This document shows positions 11,531-23,150 of a DNA stretch of 53,713 nucleotides, piece by piece. The notes beneath the pieces are model-generated. The model was not told where the DNA came from. It did no database searches and saw only the letters and a list, made by a program, of their open reading frames with translations. The DNA comes from Gnetum montanum. Lineage: Eukaryota; Streptophyta; Gnetopsida; Gnetales; Gnetaceae. The stretch covers positions 209,331-263,043 of the forward strand of contig MNCI01005010.1 of the NCBI GenBank assembly GCA_015680685.1. The letters are read 5' to 3'. Position 1 is the first letter of the stretch. Every line of letters starts with the position of its first letter. The position numbers and the translations under genes were made by a program.

Positions 11531-12900
11531 CCTTACCTCTCTAGTAGACATGTTTAGCTTCTTTCCATCTCCTGTGGTCATGGTCACTATTCCACTCTTT
11601 ATATTCTTCAACAATCTTCATAGTAGTTTGGAACTTCTCATACAAACAGTTCCATAGTTTATCAACCTCTGTCGAAATATCAAAAATAGATTTTTGGATG
11701 GGCAAGGTTTTCTTGTTCACCACTTCATTATGTGGTGACTCCTCCTCATCATAGAATCAAACCTCCCTTTTCCTGAAGGAAGGATCCCTATTATATTCTT
11801 ATGCACTTTCCCTTTTTTGCAACCTTCTTCTTTTACTGCCTACACTATCAACCTTTGGATCTAATGAGTTCTTAGTTTAGATAGTCTCGCTTGGGAATAA
11901 ACCCCAAGAGTTCTTCTGATTTCTACTTGAGCCCATCTATGATGTGGTGGAGTTGTTCCCTCTAAGAATCACCATGGCTATGGAATTAGTGTAAAAGAGG
12001 ATAATATCTATCCTTAGTGGCATTCAAGGGTTCATGTATTCCTTGTTTCGAGCCTTGGATTTTCCTTCTCAAATTAGACACTCTAGACTATAGCTAGTAT
12101 GTGTTATTAAATAGTTCCAACATGCTACTCCATTTGTGAATGGATTCTAGCTCTAACAACTAGTACTAACTTTCTACTTCCTTAATAAGCATCCTAGGAA
12201 AGACCTTAAGTTCTTGCCAATCATTTTCAATGCTCTATAATGCACAATCATCATGGAAAGCTTGTAGATGTGTCTATGGATCATAGTTATATCCCCCCTT
12301 AAATCTTGGGATATTATTCATGTTTAAGTGCTTGATCTAACTATCTTTCACATGCCTAGTTGGAATCTTACCTGCCTTTGCAATGTTAAGCATGCTTCAA
12401 GTTGCCAAAAAAAGGCTCATCCTCATCATGATTTCATTGTTGTTGGTGATGTTCTCTATTACCCCTTCATTCATTATGGTCTTGGTGATTAGTATTATTA
12501 TCCCATTATGCACCTCCATCATGGTCCTCGTTGTCATCTTAGTTTAGCAGGAATAAGGAATTAGTGAACCATTTCTACTTCACGGCCTCATAATGCTTCT
12601 CCTAGTGTTAATCTCATTAACATTGTGTTTCAGTGGGATGGTAATCCTTGTAGTCATAGTCATGCACAAAGTATTTATCTTGAAGATCTTGGATGCCTAA
12701 CTTCTTAAGAGGTTGAGGCTACATCACAAGCATAGATTAATTAGGGAGTATTACAATGTTTCATTCCATATCTTGCCATCATAATTGCTCATCCTGATGT
12801 AAGATGAAGGTGAAGTCAAGTACATATTCATCTGGATGAGTATATACTACTTTTCACTCTTATGGGACCAATATTTTGACATCGTCATGCCTGTGAGAAG
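11531..12900 (-). pseudogene. E1 gag (decayed)
   Basis: The minus strand carries the retrotransposon Gag core (PF03732-type) at about 11900-12340, aligned by eye with E2 and E4. The shared landmarks are a 'GGYN-D...HLQAFHD' start, a 'WSSMLELFN' middle and an 'LHHIIDGL' end. Downstream, VDKLWNCLYEKFQTT (11541-11723) matches the E4 Gag tail. Gag forms the virus-like particle. The frame is interrupted by many TAG/TAA codons at positions where the relatives have Gln or Trp. I do not see a CCHC zinc knuckle. Confidence 0.7.
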
Positions 12901-13042
12901 ACAAATACATTTTGCAACAAAAAAAAATAATCAGTGTGTTTTTGTAATTATATAATTCAAGAATGATGTTGACCTTGGGGTTCATCCAATGATATTAATG
13001 ATATTCACTCATCCTAGATAGCACATGTTTTAACAAATAAAG

Positions 13043-13060
13043 TCCCTAACAATGGCTCCA
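13043..13060 (-). other. E1 primer-binding site for tRNA-Asp
   Basis: On the minus strand the 18 bases directly after the 5' LTR are tggagccattgttaggga. This agrees at 13 of 18 positions with TGGCGCCGTTGCCGGGGA, the complement of the plant tRNA-Asp 3' end used by Athila and Tat elements. Four of the five differences are transitions. Confidence 0.8.
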
Positions 13061-13061
13061 A

Positions 13062-13953
13062 TGATGAGCAATCAAGGTACACTATGCCCAACCATATGAA
13101 TCATGAAGTGTTCACATGTGATCCGATTGAATTTCATGAAGTTTAGAATTTATAGTACACTAGACTTCTAGGAAGTGAACCTTTCCCTAATGATCATTTA
13201 TTGTCTTCCCAATTACACTTGTCATGCACATGGTATGATTAAGTGTAATCAAGTCATATGATTTTTATTGGTTTGTTTTTTATGTTCTTTGGTGCTTAAA
13301 GTAGAGAGATGAATTAATTTAACAACTAATTTAGTCTAACTAACTAACTAATCTCGAACTAGTCCTAAAATATGCATCCAGTCGCACTTTCTATACACAT
13401 CCTAAACCCACGTATCCACTGCAATAATGCTGTTGGGATTACCAAGCGAATACATGGTTACACTTGAAGTGATCATACTTATGTGTTTTATCTATTTAGC
13501 TTAATTAATTAACTAATCACTCAAAGTCTAGTTTAGCTTAATTAGTGGCATAATTAATGAAAATAATAAATGCATAAACAAATCATTAATCTATTCTAAG
13601 TGTTAGAAGGTTTGATCAAAAGGCTTATCTTTATTATTATACACACTAGTGTGGTTCAGCTACAACAATGCTCAAATAAAGATCTATACACTTTCTAACT
13701 CCTGCTATGAGCACTCAAAGAAATATTCTAAATTTCAAATGAAAAACTACAAGAGCTCTGCTACTACAATGACTTTCATGCCCATAAATATGGCTATGAG
13801 CTCATATTTATAGTTTTTGCTATAGGATAGCATTAATAAGGCCCCATAGACATAGAAAGTGCTACATCAATGATGCAACACTAGATAAACAGGGTTCTGT
13901 CAACGAGGCCATGTCAACAAGGGCTCGTCGACATGACACTTTGATGCTCATTA
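13062..13953 (-). repeat. E1 5' LTR
   Basis: This 892-bp minus-oriented LTR runs from tgatgagc (13062) to gctcatta (13946-13953). Its TATA box reads tatttata on plus at 13805-13812 and would drive minus-strand transcription of the element. It is clearly homologous to 2878-3775 but has diverged, including the indel noted there. Confidence 0.82.
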
Positions 13954-14115
13954 GCTAAGATTAGTTAAAATATTAGTTAGTTATTAGATTAATTAAACAT
14001 TTAATCACTTTATTTTATGTCACTTAGGTGATTTAAACAATAAATATAAAATGATAAAAATCATATGCCTCAATTACACTTAACCATACACTTGCACTTC
14101 ATAAGTGAAATTAAA
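13954..14115 (+). repeat. E4 LTR, right part
   Basis: The LTR split at 2877 resumes here, after the right copy of the target duplication. The order of blocks ('aaaaatcatatgcctcaa', then 'acacttaaccatacac', then 'cataagtg') matches LTR A and the E2 LTRs. It stops short of the family 3' end, and no actcatca terminus or tRNA-Asp primer site follows, so the last part of the LTR and the leader are deleted. Confidence 0.7.
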
Positions 14116-14125
14116 ATGATCACAT

Positions 14126-14910
14126 ATGTGAGAATTCCAATGATGCATGTGAAGGATAAAAAAATTAAAAGGCTAAATATGAAAAATATCCTCAAGTTTG
14201 AGGTGGGATATAACTCAGATCCACAAAATCATCTTCAAGCCTTTCATAATGCTTATGCCTTGCAGAACATTAAGAACTAATGGCAAAAGATAAATCTATT
14301 CCCAAGGATACTCATTAAGGAGACTGAGAGTTGGTACCGATCCTTAGAACTGAAATGAATCAGATGATGGAGTACAATGCTTGAACTCTTTAATGATAAG
14401 TATTAGACATACTCCTGAGTGTCCAATCTTAGAAAGTAGATCCAAGGGTGGAGACAAGGAATACATGAATCCTTGGATGTAACCATGGATAGATATTACT
14501 CTTTATTTCACAATTGCCTAGGCGATGGCTTTTCTCAAAGGGAGCAGCTCTACCATATCATAGATGGACTCCAAACAAAAAAAAAAGAGAGAGAGAGAAA
14601 TATTGGGGTCTATGCCCAAGGGAGATTTTCAAAACTTAGATCCCATTAGATCCAAAGGTTGATTGAGTAGCTGGCCAAAGAATAAGATGAGTTGCAGAAA
14701 AAAAAGTGCAAAGGTATACAACTAGGATCCTTCCATTCAAAAAAGGGAAGTTTGATTCTATGACAATGAACAGGAGGCGCCACTTGATGAAATGGTGTAA
14801 TAAAAAACATTGCTAATCCACAAATATATTTTTGAAATATCAAACAAGGTAGATAAAATGTGGGATTCTTTGGATGAAAAATTTCAAACTACTCTTAGAA
14901 TTGCTATTAC
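14126..14910 (+). pseudogene. E4 gag (5'-deleted, decayed)
   Basis: The coding segment joins the truncated LTR directly and begins inside gag: 'HVKDKKIKRLNMKN' near 14146, then FEVGYNSDPQNHLQAF (14200-14250), which matches E2 Gag position for position. The particle-forming core runs to about 14640. The tail, DKMWDSLDEKFQTTLRI (about 14850-14905), matches the E1 Gag tail. Stops at TGG- and CAG-type positions break it. After 14910 no protease or RT follows, so pol has been lost, and I find no 3' LTR for E4 in the window. Confidence 0.7.
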
Positions 14911-15189
14911 ATATGTGGCATTTTATCTAGAATTTCTACTCTTGGGAGCTCGGTGATAGTTTTAGAAACATTATTATTATTCTTACTAGTAGTGTTTCCT
15001 ATAAAAATGCTACTATTATAGATTCCATCAAATACATTTTCAAGGATTTTCAATTGTTAGTACGAGTTCATGTAGAGACACTACTATAACTAATCTATAG
15101 TAACAAGAGGATTCAAAAACATCACCATTAATGAGATTTCTTTTAGCAAATTCATCTTAAAAGATCACAAGCTTACAAAGATGGAAGCC
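14911..15189. other. Unassigned spacer between E4 gag and RTE LINE
   Basis: This AT-rich stretch shows no domain that I recognise in either strand. It could be the deletion scar of E4 pol or the decayed RT region of the LINE that follows. Confidence 0.3.
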
Positions 15190-15740
15190 TTCTTATATGG
15201 TCATGTCATGATGCATCATGTTGCATTTAGGATTATTCAAGAGTAGAAGGAGGATACCAATAAAATATATGGTTTTCTATGTGATAAAAGAATATCATTA
15301 ACATTAAAGGAGAAATTTTATATGGTAGTAATCAAGCATTGTATCTTATATGGTGTTGAATGTTGGACAGTACAAAAGAACAAAATTTCAATGTTACCAG
15401 AAGAGATAAATTACATAATAAAGACATCAAAGGAACACTTGGAGTGACTTGTATTTTAGATAAGCTACAAGAATGGAAAATTAGAAGGTTTGAATATATG
15501 CAAAGAAGATCAAAAAATAAGCATATAAACAATAGTTACTGCTTCACTATTTTAGGAAAGCCACCAAAAAGAAGACCAAAGAAGATATGGGGAATAAGTA
15601 ATCAAGGATGATTTGAAAAAACTACAAATTAAAAAATATATAGCTCTTTATAGAGGAAAATGGAAAAAAATAACTCATGTACCTGATCCCATTTTATTGG
15701 AATAAGGCTTGAATTATGATGATGATGATGATGAGAAGGA
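15190..15740 (+). mobile_element. RTE-like LINE, 3' terminal fragment
   Basis: The last part of the ORF of an RTE-clade non-LTR retrotransposon is readable with frame changes: 'YGFLCDKRISLTLKEKFY' (about 15268-15320), then LYGVECWTV (15348-15375), a Lys/Arg-rich 'KPPKRRPKK' (about 15560), DDLKKLQIKKYIAL and finally 'KWKKITHVPDP' (about 15660-15690). The plant RTE C-terminus has these blocks in this order (LYG-ECW, GRPKKTW, D-KDL, W-IHV-DP). The element ends in 'gaataaggcttgaa' and a (TGA)n tract, like other plant RTE elements. It is 5'-truncated, which is usual for LINEs. Confidence 0.75.
15716..15733 (+). repeat. (TGA)n tail of the RTE LINE
   Basis: About six TGA/ATG triplets directly follow the LINE 3' end. 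RTE elements usually end in a short tandem repeat rather than poly(A). Confidence 0.7.
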
Positions 15741-16530
15741 GGAGGATGCCATAGAGATACTAAAGAAGCTCCTCTTGATTTAGAAGAAAAAAGAAGATTA
15801 GAATATCATCATACAACTACATGTCAATAAGTATAAAAATCTTAAGATAGAATTTAAGAAACTAACTAAAACTATAAAGGAATATAAGAAGAAGATAAGG
15901 CCCAAGTTGATGTTACCCAAATGTCTAAATTATATATGATAATGTAAAGATTGCAATCAGTGCAGTAGAATTACAATATCAAATTTAATTTAAAGAGCTT
16001 AAAGAAAACTATTCTAGTATGCAAGAAAATAATAAGGTCTTTTGAAGTACAAATCAAGAATTGATTATGGATAAAAATACTCTATAGATGAATCTAAAGG
16101 AAGCAAAGGATAGCAGGCATGTAGTGGAAGCAACTTCTATAGAACTTAATTAGAGATATATTTCAAAATAAGGAGAAACTGCATAACTATAGAAAAAACT
16201 AGAAAAGATTAAGAAATGCTATGAAACACTAAAGCTTCAGCTTAAGCCACCCAAGACACTTCTTTAGTTGATAGGTCATGAATCATCTCTAGATTTAACT
16301 ATTGCAAAGGTTATATATGACATTTAAAAAATCAATTAATATAAATAATAGAAGCCATGGCCATTGATCAGGGGAGTAGCATAATTGAACATCTAGTACC
16401 ATTGACATTGACAATAAAACCATCAACCTAGCCTACAAATCTAGCATCATTAAAGGGTAGCGCACTAAAGGGAATAGAAGAGGAACTTACTATTCCTAAT
16501 ATTTGTTCACCATGAAGAATCTACTTCAAA
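15741..16530 (+). pseudogene. Decayed coiled-coil ORF of a mobile element
   Basis: The plus strand reads as a Lys/Glu/Leu-rich helical protein, for example EFKKLTKTIKEYKKKI (about 15850-15900) and LEKIKKCYETLKLQL (16200-16245), with stops where CAA/CAG would be expected. I do not recognise a family. Composition and position after an Athila-like gag make a remnant of an E4 third ORF plausible (compare the coiled-coil part of the E1 third ORF), but no clear residue-level match ties them. It could belong to another element. Confidence 0.35.
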
Positions 16531-18095
16531 AGAAATTTTCTATTAATGTAATATTATGATTCCTTGAGATATATTTTACCTTCATTTGTCATATATGTCT
16601 ATGAACCTGTAAATGAAGAGGAAAGGGAGTTTAGTTACATATGTATATTGATTCATGACCGATAATCATGATGTTAATATTACATTGGTAAAATAATTAC
16701 ATTCATTGAATTCTCAACAAAATAAATAATGAATTTACAAAACTAATTCTTAAAGAGAAGTGTTATATTTTAAGTAAGTCTCAAATACATAATCATTAAT
16801 TTCGTAACCTAAAATATAAGATTGTAACCATTTGGAAGTGATTTGTAACTAATTATAAGATCATGACCCTTACCAAGTAAAGAGTCATAATCCTACTTAT
16901 GACATATAAAGTAACAACTTGTTCAAGTTACAAAGAAAAGATATAAGGTATAAGGATGAAGAATAAGTTATACATAAGTAATCAATACCAAGTTAGAAGA
17001 AGAAGGAAAAGAAGTTCAAGTTAATGAACTATTAAAAATCATAAGAAAAATGAACACTAGGCTATATTAATTAATTATCATAACCTATCGTGAATTTCAC
17101 AACTAACTATTCAAAGAAGTTGTTGAGAATCCTTTTTAAAAGAAGTAAAGATACTAACAAAGGTTCAGAAGGAAGTCAAAATCGAATTTCCTAAAGAGGA
17201 ATAAAATATCACAATTTAAGCCAAGTGTAAGCTTGATCCAATTTTTTAAATAAGAAGAGAAGATCACCTAAGAAGCTTTATTGGAGTAAATGAGAAGCTA
17301 CAGGTATAACCAACTATGCACAAAGTTTGTACATTAACAATTGTCAAAAGATGATTATCATCTTTATCATAAGACCAAAAACCAAAGTTACAATTATGAT
17401 TTATGATGTTTATGTATATTTTTCTAATTTATGAATCATTATGAATGACAAAGTTAAATTAGTTATGAATTAAGTGCTTAACCACAAGATTCTTAGTTAT
17501 ATTAGAGTTATCAACTAACATTAAAAAAATTTAATAATGATGAAATAAAATATATGCATGTAATAATTCTAATATCCATAAGAGCACTAATTAGTAGAGT
17601 AAAAATGGAATCATACCATCTCTAAGTTGAAATTAAAAGAAAAAATAATAAGTACCATGATAATAAAATATGTTGATTGTATTTACTACAAGTAGTAGAA
17701 GATGGGCAATATGTATTAATAAATTGTTGCAAAATATGTTTATTTAGAAGAAAATGAAAAATTTCTATTTATAAGCTATTCAAGCTACTATCATTGGTTC
17801 TCAAAAATTATAGAAGAGAATTTACATAAAGATTAAACACATCCACTGTAATCATGATTTATTATCACTTATGTATTTTCCATGAGTTACCTTGCCTAAT
17901 AGATCCTTTAGGACTATAAAAATATAACAAATAGTAGTTTCATATTTCATGAATTTTAGCATGCATATATTATATAATTTAAAAAGGTTTATTTTAATGA
18001 TAAATAGAACTACAAAATTCATAACTAAAAAATTAATATCTCTATATGAAATAAACACATTTTATGCTTGGAAAATCACACATATAAATAACAAT
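16531..18095. other. AT-rich non-coding stretch
   Basis: No coding sequence, LTR pair or internal repeat is visible. It is strongly AT-rich with short direct repeats of the kind seen in old LTRs or spacers. A 68-codon minus-strand frame at 17852-18058 is Ile/Phe/Lys-rich, as expected by chance in such sequence. Confidence 0.4.
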
Positions 18096-18191
18096 GAGGG
18101 TTTACCTTAGTGGTAAGATTCTTGACATAGTAACTCCACATTACATGTTCAATTCCACTAGGTAGCACTAAGTTATAAATTAAAAAAAAAA
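18096..18191 (+). mobile_element. tRNA-derived SINE
   Basis: A short element starts gagggtttaccttagtgg, with an A-box-like ttaccttagtgg at 18102-18113. A B-box-like tgttcaattcc lies at 18146-18156, and the element ends in a poly(A) run at 18182-18191. The A-to-B box distance and A-tail fit a plant SINE transcribed by RNA polymerase III. The B box has the GA of GTTCGAATCC changed to CA/AT, consistent with CG decay. It does not fold as a full tRNA, so it is not a tRNA gene. The target duplication is not clear. The 260 bases that follow hold nothing recognisable. Confidence 0.65.
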
Positions 18192-18445
18192 GAAATTATA
18201 TCAAAGGAATTCTAAAATTAGTCCAATAGTTCTAAGGGATCTTAGCATATGTAACTAAAAAATTTGAGTTTCAATTTTTATTTAAGCAACTTATTATCAT
18301 CAACTACTTTCAAGTCTCATATATTATTGACAATATTACAAAAACTACATATTGTAATTACTTAGGTAATGTGTAATTATTTGTGATGGAAGAGTGATTT
18401 TGAGATTTTCTAGTGTTAAATAATGACAATAATGTAGACATTGTA

Positions 18446-18450
18446 AGTGC
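18446..18450 (+). repeat. E5 target-site duplication, left copy
   Basis: The five bases agtgc precede the E5 5' LTR. The five bases after the 3' LTR (49230-49234) are agtac, identical except for one G/A transition. Confidence 0.65.
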
Positions 18451-19860
18451 TAAAACACCACCAAGAAAACATATGTTGTAACCTTTTTGCATTGTAACTC
18501 TCACATCATGAAACGCAAGGCTAAACTTTCATTGTACAATGTGAAAATTGTAATCCACAAGATGCAATTTCACATACCTTAACTTTTGGGCTGAAAAATG
18601 CCTCATAAGTGGTCAAAACCTCAACTCCCAAGTGAAAAAAGTCATATCATGCCTATATTTTGGCTTGGAGGGTCAAAATGCCTTTTGAACTACCAAAATT
18701 GGCACTTTCATGGGTTTTGTGGGGGGTATGACCTTTGCCACGTTGGAAACACCTATGGAGGGGTATAACATCACATATGCCTAGTTTTTGGGGGTATAAC
18801 TTCTACACCCCCAACATATCTCCTTCCCCTCCCTAAGCATTGCTCCAGCATGGCCCCAACACCTTAGCATTGTTCTAGCTTCAACATTCATAATGCACCC
18901 ATAGCATTGTCCATGCATCTCAGCATGTCTACTGCAGGCCCAAAATTGCTCCTAGAAGACCAATGTGGGTGGAAGAAGCTAGCATGGGTTAAATTCCCAT
19001 TTACTATTTCTAGTAATCTAAGGGGTTTTGGTACCTTGGGGTATAAAAACTTACCATACATAGAAACCATGCTGAATTTGAACATCTGCAACACCTATAC
19101 ATGGTAGCAATCTATCAACAATTAGGAAAAAATTTGCAGCAAAATTTATGTCCATGAGACTTATAAAAACCAAGCTCCAACACCATGAAACACTTCCAAT
19201 TTTTTGGGAATTCAAAAACTTTGAAAATTCATTGTAGGAACAAAGATTTTGAGAGCAAATTTAAGTGTGAAACCCATAGCCATTGTAACCACTTTTACCC
19301 CCTACGATTGTGTGTGATTTTATGGCAATGTTGAACCACCTGGGCACTAAGACTCCCAACATAGCTCTTCTTTGAAACTCAAAATCCCCACACATCTTAC
19401 CCCCTACATAACCAAAACTACAAATCTAGTGAGGATTACAACAATATTTTATAGTTTTGGAAGTTGTGGAGCATCTATATCATGGAGCTAAGTGTTGCAT
19501 CCAAAGCCACTAGTTTCAATAGTTTCCAAACCCTCAATGAAGTGAATCCCTTTGTCTTCCTCAGACACCACTTATACACTTTTTGAACTATCTTTATTTT
19601 ATCATAATAAATTTTACAATTCTATTTGTTGTGCAAGTTAGAGTATATTCATTTTTCATTCTATGCATTTATTTTTAAAATAATAATTACATTTTTAATT
19701 TATTACTCTTGTTGATACTTTGTAAGTCCCTAGGTGATCAGTAAGAATGTTCAGGGTACTTTGAATCCTATGTTTTTCAAAGGTCCTTGGGGTCTGGTGT
19801 TAAATTTATCTTGGTTGGAATCTTTGGTTCTTCTAGCAACTAAATTTTCTAGTCACTATA
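18451..19860 (+). repeat. E5 5' LTR
   Basis: This 1410-bp repeat is collinear with 47838-49229. It starts at taaaacaccacc, where the other copy has TGaaataccacc (first bases decayed), and ends at agtcactata, where the other copy has agtctctaca. A TATA box (tataaaa, 19042-19048) follows 'gtaccttggg'; in the 3' copy it reads gatatcaaa. A polyadenylation-rich stretch lies near 19600-19690. Open frames inside it are chance. Confidence 0.85.
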
Positions 19861-20560
19861 GTTTTCAAGTGTTAGAAGAAGGACCTCCATCCAAGTTTTA
19901 CATCCAATCCTATTGGTAGCAATAGCAATGTTGGTTGTAACATTAAAACCTTCAAAACATTTTTTTCTTATTTTGACAACACTTTTGTTACCATAAAACC
20001 AACGTTGCCATCCATCCCCCTACCACCAAAATCTAGCATTGAGATTGCGAGTTGAACTTTTGGAGATTTTTACAATAGTTGTTGGACATTTCAAGGCTAG
20101 CGTGGGTGTTCCATCCAAAACCTTTGCCCCTCTACTATGAAAATTTCCCAGCAAGACTAGCATTCGCACCCTACCAAATCCTTATCAAATCCTTTGAAAA
20201 ATTAGAAATTTTTACCTTAATTTTTTGGGCCATAATCATAAAAATTGCCAAAGGGGAACACCTCCAATGCTATGTAGGAAGGTGTAAGATTTCTTGCCTT
20301 ATCCCCCCCTTCTTTTCTCCCTATCCACCTCTAGTATGGGTACTACTGGCAAGCCTAGCATGATGGGGGTTTGACATAAAATTATTACTTTTTTTAAGTA
20401 AAAGGGTACATCCCCTTGCACTACAACCTACACTATATTTTATAGTTGTAGTGTATAACATTTTGACAGCCATACCCCTTTCACATTTTAAAAATTTCAT
20501 TTGCTAGAATTTTTATTGCCTTAGTTATTTAAACATTTTTTTTAGGCCAATTTTAAGCAT
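19861..20560 (+). other. E5 leader
   Basis: This untranslated region lies between LTR and gag. I cannot identify a primer-binding site: the bases right after the LTR (gttttcaagtg) match neither the tRNA-Asp nor the initiator tRNA-Met complement. A 94-codon frame at 20079-20363 has no resemblance to a known family. Confidence 0.45.
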
Positions 20561-23150
20561 TGTCAACATGTTGTTCAACCAATCAATCATGTTCCCTTTT
20601 GACTTCACCAAGATAGGATCCAACCAATAGGCTATGAGGATTTATGACCCTAAGGACCCTACTGTAGTTGAATGTAGGCAATCGCTATGGGTTAGGAGGT
20701 GAAGCCCAAAATTTTTGGTATTAAATGAAGATCATTATAACTTTGTTTGTTCCAAAATTCAAGCTAGCATGCTAATTCCAAGAATAGAAGTAAAAGTCAA
20801 AAAGGATTATGAGTCATCCACTATGATGGGAAGAAATACATACCTTCCCCATATGATAAGATACCCCTAATGGAAACCTATGTGTAGATCCTCTCTAAAC
20901 TAATTGATATGGATGAGGAGGATGGAAAGGTTATCTTTGATGAACAACAAGAGGAAGAAGATGAGTTCAAGGATGAGTCAGAACATGAGAACCTCATAGG
21001 ATGCCTCTCCCAAAAATTGACCCCTAAAGCAACCATGTTCATCTCAAACCCCCTCTTCTCTTCCACAGGACACATGCCTTAGTCCTCGATCCCTCCCTAT
21101 CCAATCATGTTTAGGCGAATGTTGGTTATAGCAACATACCAAACATAATTGGTGCTACAAGCAATAACCCTCGCTTTTCCATGTCTTTCACCACACAACC
21201 ATGATCTATGTGGCCATCACCAGTGATTATGATCATCACTCTCTCATTTTCAATCCATATGAGGCTCATAGTGGGACCTCAAGTGATCAAGGGTCACATA
21301 CCCCCTTCATTACCTTTGTGCCCAAAATGCCTACGCAAACCTCCTTTTGTTGTTCAGTCCACCTACAACAATGGTGATCCAACCTCTCCCCTCAGTACCA
21401 CAACTAATCATGAGGCCACAAGCCTTACAACTTACATCCCAACCTATCGTGCAAACCCCACAATCCATGGGGGCATCTCAAGGATTAGATTAAGCTTTCC
21501 AAATGATCCATGACATAACAGAAGAGTCATAGAGGCTTAAAGCTTCCACATCAAGACTGTCAAAATCATGGATTTTTACCAAGATGATTCCATTAGTCCT
21601 ATAGTCACACAACTAACTCTTCCCCTAGGTATCCACATACCATAATTTACCAAATACAATGGTGAAGGTGACCTTGACTCACACCTCATAACCTTCTGCT
21701 CTAAGTGCTTGCTATAGCAAGCTTGGCCACAAACGTTAACGTAGATTTTCCCTATGTCTTTTACAAGGAAAGTCCTAGATTGGTACAGTGACTTACTTAG
21801 AGAATTCATATCCTCTTTAGAAGATTTGATTTCATAGTTTGTTAACCATTTTAACTACAACTTGAAACCTAACACAACCCTTAACTAAGTAATGAAGGTC
21901 AAGTAAGGACTCCTTGAACCAGTGTAAAAGTTTTTTCAATGATTGAACACTTTACTCAACAAAATTCCAAAAATAATAGCTAAGGAACACCTTTTAGCTA
22001 TATTTAAGGGGGCAATTAATGATTTCATTAAGTCAAAACTATATTACTTAGATCCATGGTCACTCATTTAGGCTTTCTCCCAATCCAAGAACATAGAGGA
22101 TGCCATAGAAGCCAACCATCACCCTTCCTATGTGGCATATAAGAGCCAACATGCATGAAAGGACAAGAAGAGGGGAAGGTAAAATAATGTAGCAATGGCC
22201 ACTATGGCAAAGGAAAGAAAAATGACCAACCAGGGATCAAGAATGAACCAACCCAAGGCCCTTGCTAACAATAATAACCAACCTTCATTGTTCGACTACC
22301 ACAAGGCCCAACTTTGAATGAAAGGATTGGTCAAAATATACTAGGCTACCCTTATAGGCATTAGAACTTCTCAACCAACTATTCAAGAATGGGAGGATAC
22401 AATAGAAGCATATGACAAAGAATGCTCGTAAGAGACATGAGAGGCTATGTGAGATAATCAAAGACCCCACTCATGCAACCAAAGATGACCCTCTAGTGCC
22501 TAGATGCTTCAACCTTGATTACTTCTATCACTATCATTAGCTGCTAAGTCATGATATCAATTTTTCCCTAGGGATAAAAGATAACCTGTAAAAGATGATA
22601 GATAAGGGTGAACTAGTGCTTGATGCCTCCAACCTGATTAGGCCTTAAAATTTATCAATGCACATCTATAAGGACCCACCGAACACCAATGATAGCCTTT
22701 ATGACATAGCAATGTTCAATGTTAACAATGATCAAAGACCTATGAGGAAATGTTTTGTGTACAAGTACCCCCTCACAATGAAAGGGGTCCTTCAACTTCC
22801 ACTAGTTCAATGGCCCCCTTTGTTGTAAGGATACCATCACCAATGCTCCCTAAAGAGCCTTTTGTAGTCAAAGTACCTCCCCCTTCCATGTCCACCAAAT
22901 TCACCCGTACAACCAAACAACAACCCCATGTGGTGACCAATGCAATGGCTTCTTCCTCCCAACCAAACAATAAAAATAAAAAGTCTCTAACCAACCAACA
23001 GGAGAAGCTCAAACAAAAGCCTAAAGACCAATATAATAAGCAAGACAAGGTATGGAAGAAACTGAATCCACCGAAGCCCACTCCCATATCATCTATTCCC
23101 ATGACCTCTGCCACCTAGGCTACTTCAAATAGTAAACCATGGGAGGATCC
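20561..23150 (+). pseudogene. E5 gag (decayed)
   Basis: The plus strand shows several Gag parts through frameshifts: an acidic N-terminal segment (near 20910-20990, DEEDGKVIFDEQQ), the Gag core at about 21640-22150 with KYNGEGDLDSHLITF, VLDWYSDL and NIEDAIEA, then CFNLDYFYHYHQ-like sequence with DKGELVLD (22500-22625), a decayed 'CRYH...GH...C..L...IE.LI..G.L' zinc-binding block of Tat elements. A Pro/Ser/Lys-rich stretch (22750-23118) leads to protease. Gag packages the RNA into particles. Most stops sit at CAA/CAG positions. Confidence 0.75.

Larger units (their letters stand above)
2878..13953 (-). mobile_element. E1: nearly complete Athila-like Ty3/gypsy retrotransposon
   Basis: E1 is an 11.1-kb minus-strand element with two LTRs of about 0.9 kb, a tRNA-Asp primer site, gag, protease, reverse transcriptase, integrase, a long third ORF and a polypurine tract. 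Domain order (PR-RT-IN), the tRNA-Asp primer and an extra ORF after pol fit the Athila lineage. The target duplication is gttag/gctaa. LTR A, which has no insertion, reads 'gatgctagg' at the same place, so the original target was gctag and each copy has since gained one transition. The RNase H part is deleted, and stop codons litter every frame. It is inactive. Confidence 0.85.

Noticed and set aside
18096-18170. A functional tRNA gene
   Set aside because: A and B boxes are present, but the acceptor and anticodon stems cannot be paired and a poly(A) tail follows, so it is a SINE.
18451-20363. Several 60-100-codon frames in and after the E5 LTR
   Set aside because: The matching positions in the 3' LTR do not preserve the frames, so they are not coding.
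22773-23114. 113-codon minus-strand open frame with Gly/Leu-rich sequence
   Set aside because: It is the exact antisense of the Pro/Ser/Lys-rich end of E5 gag, where few stops arise on the other strand.
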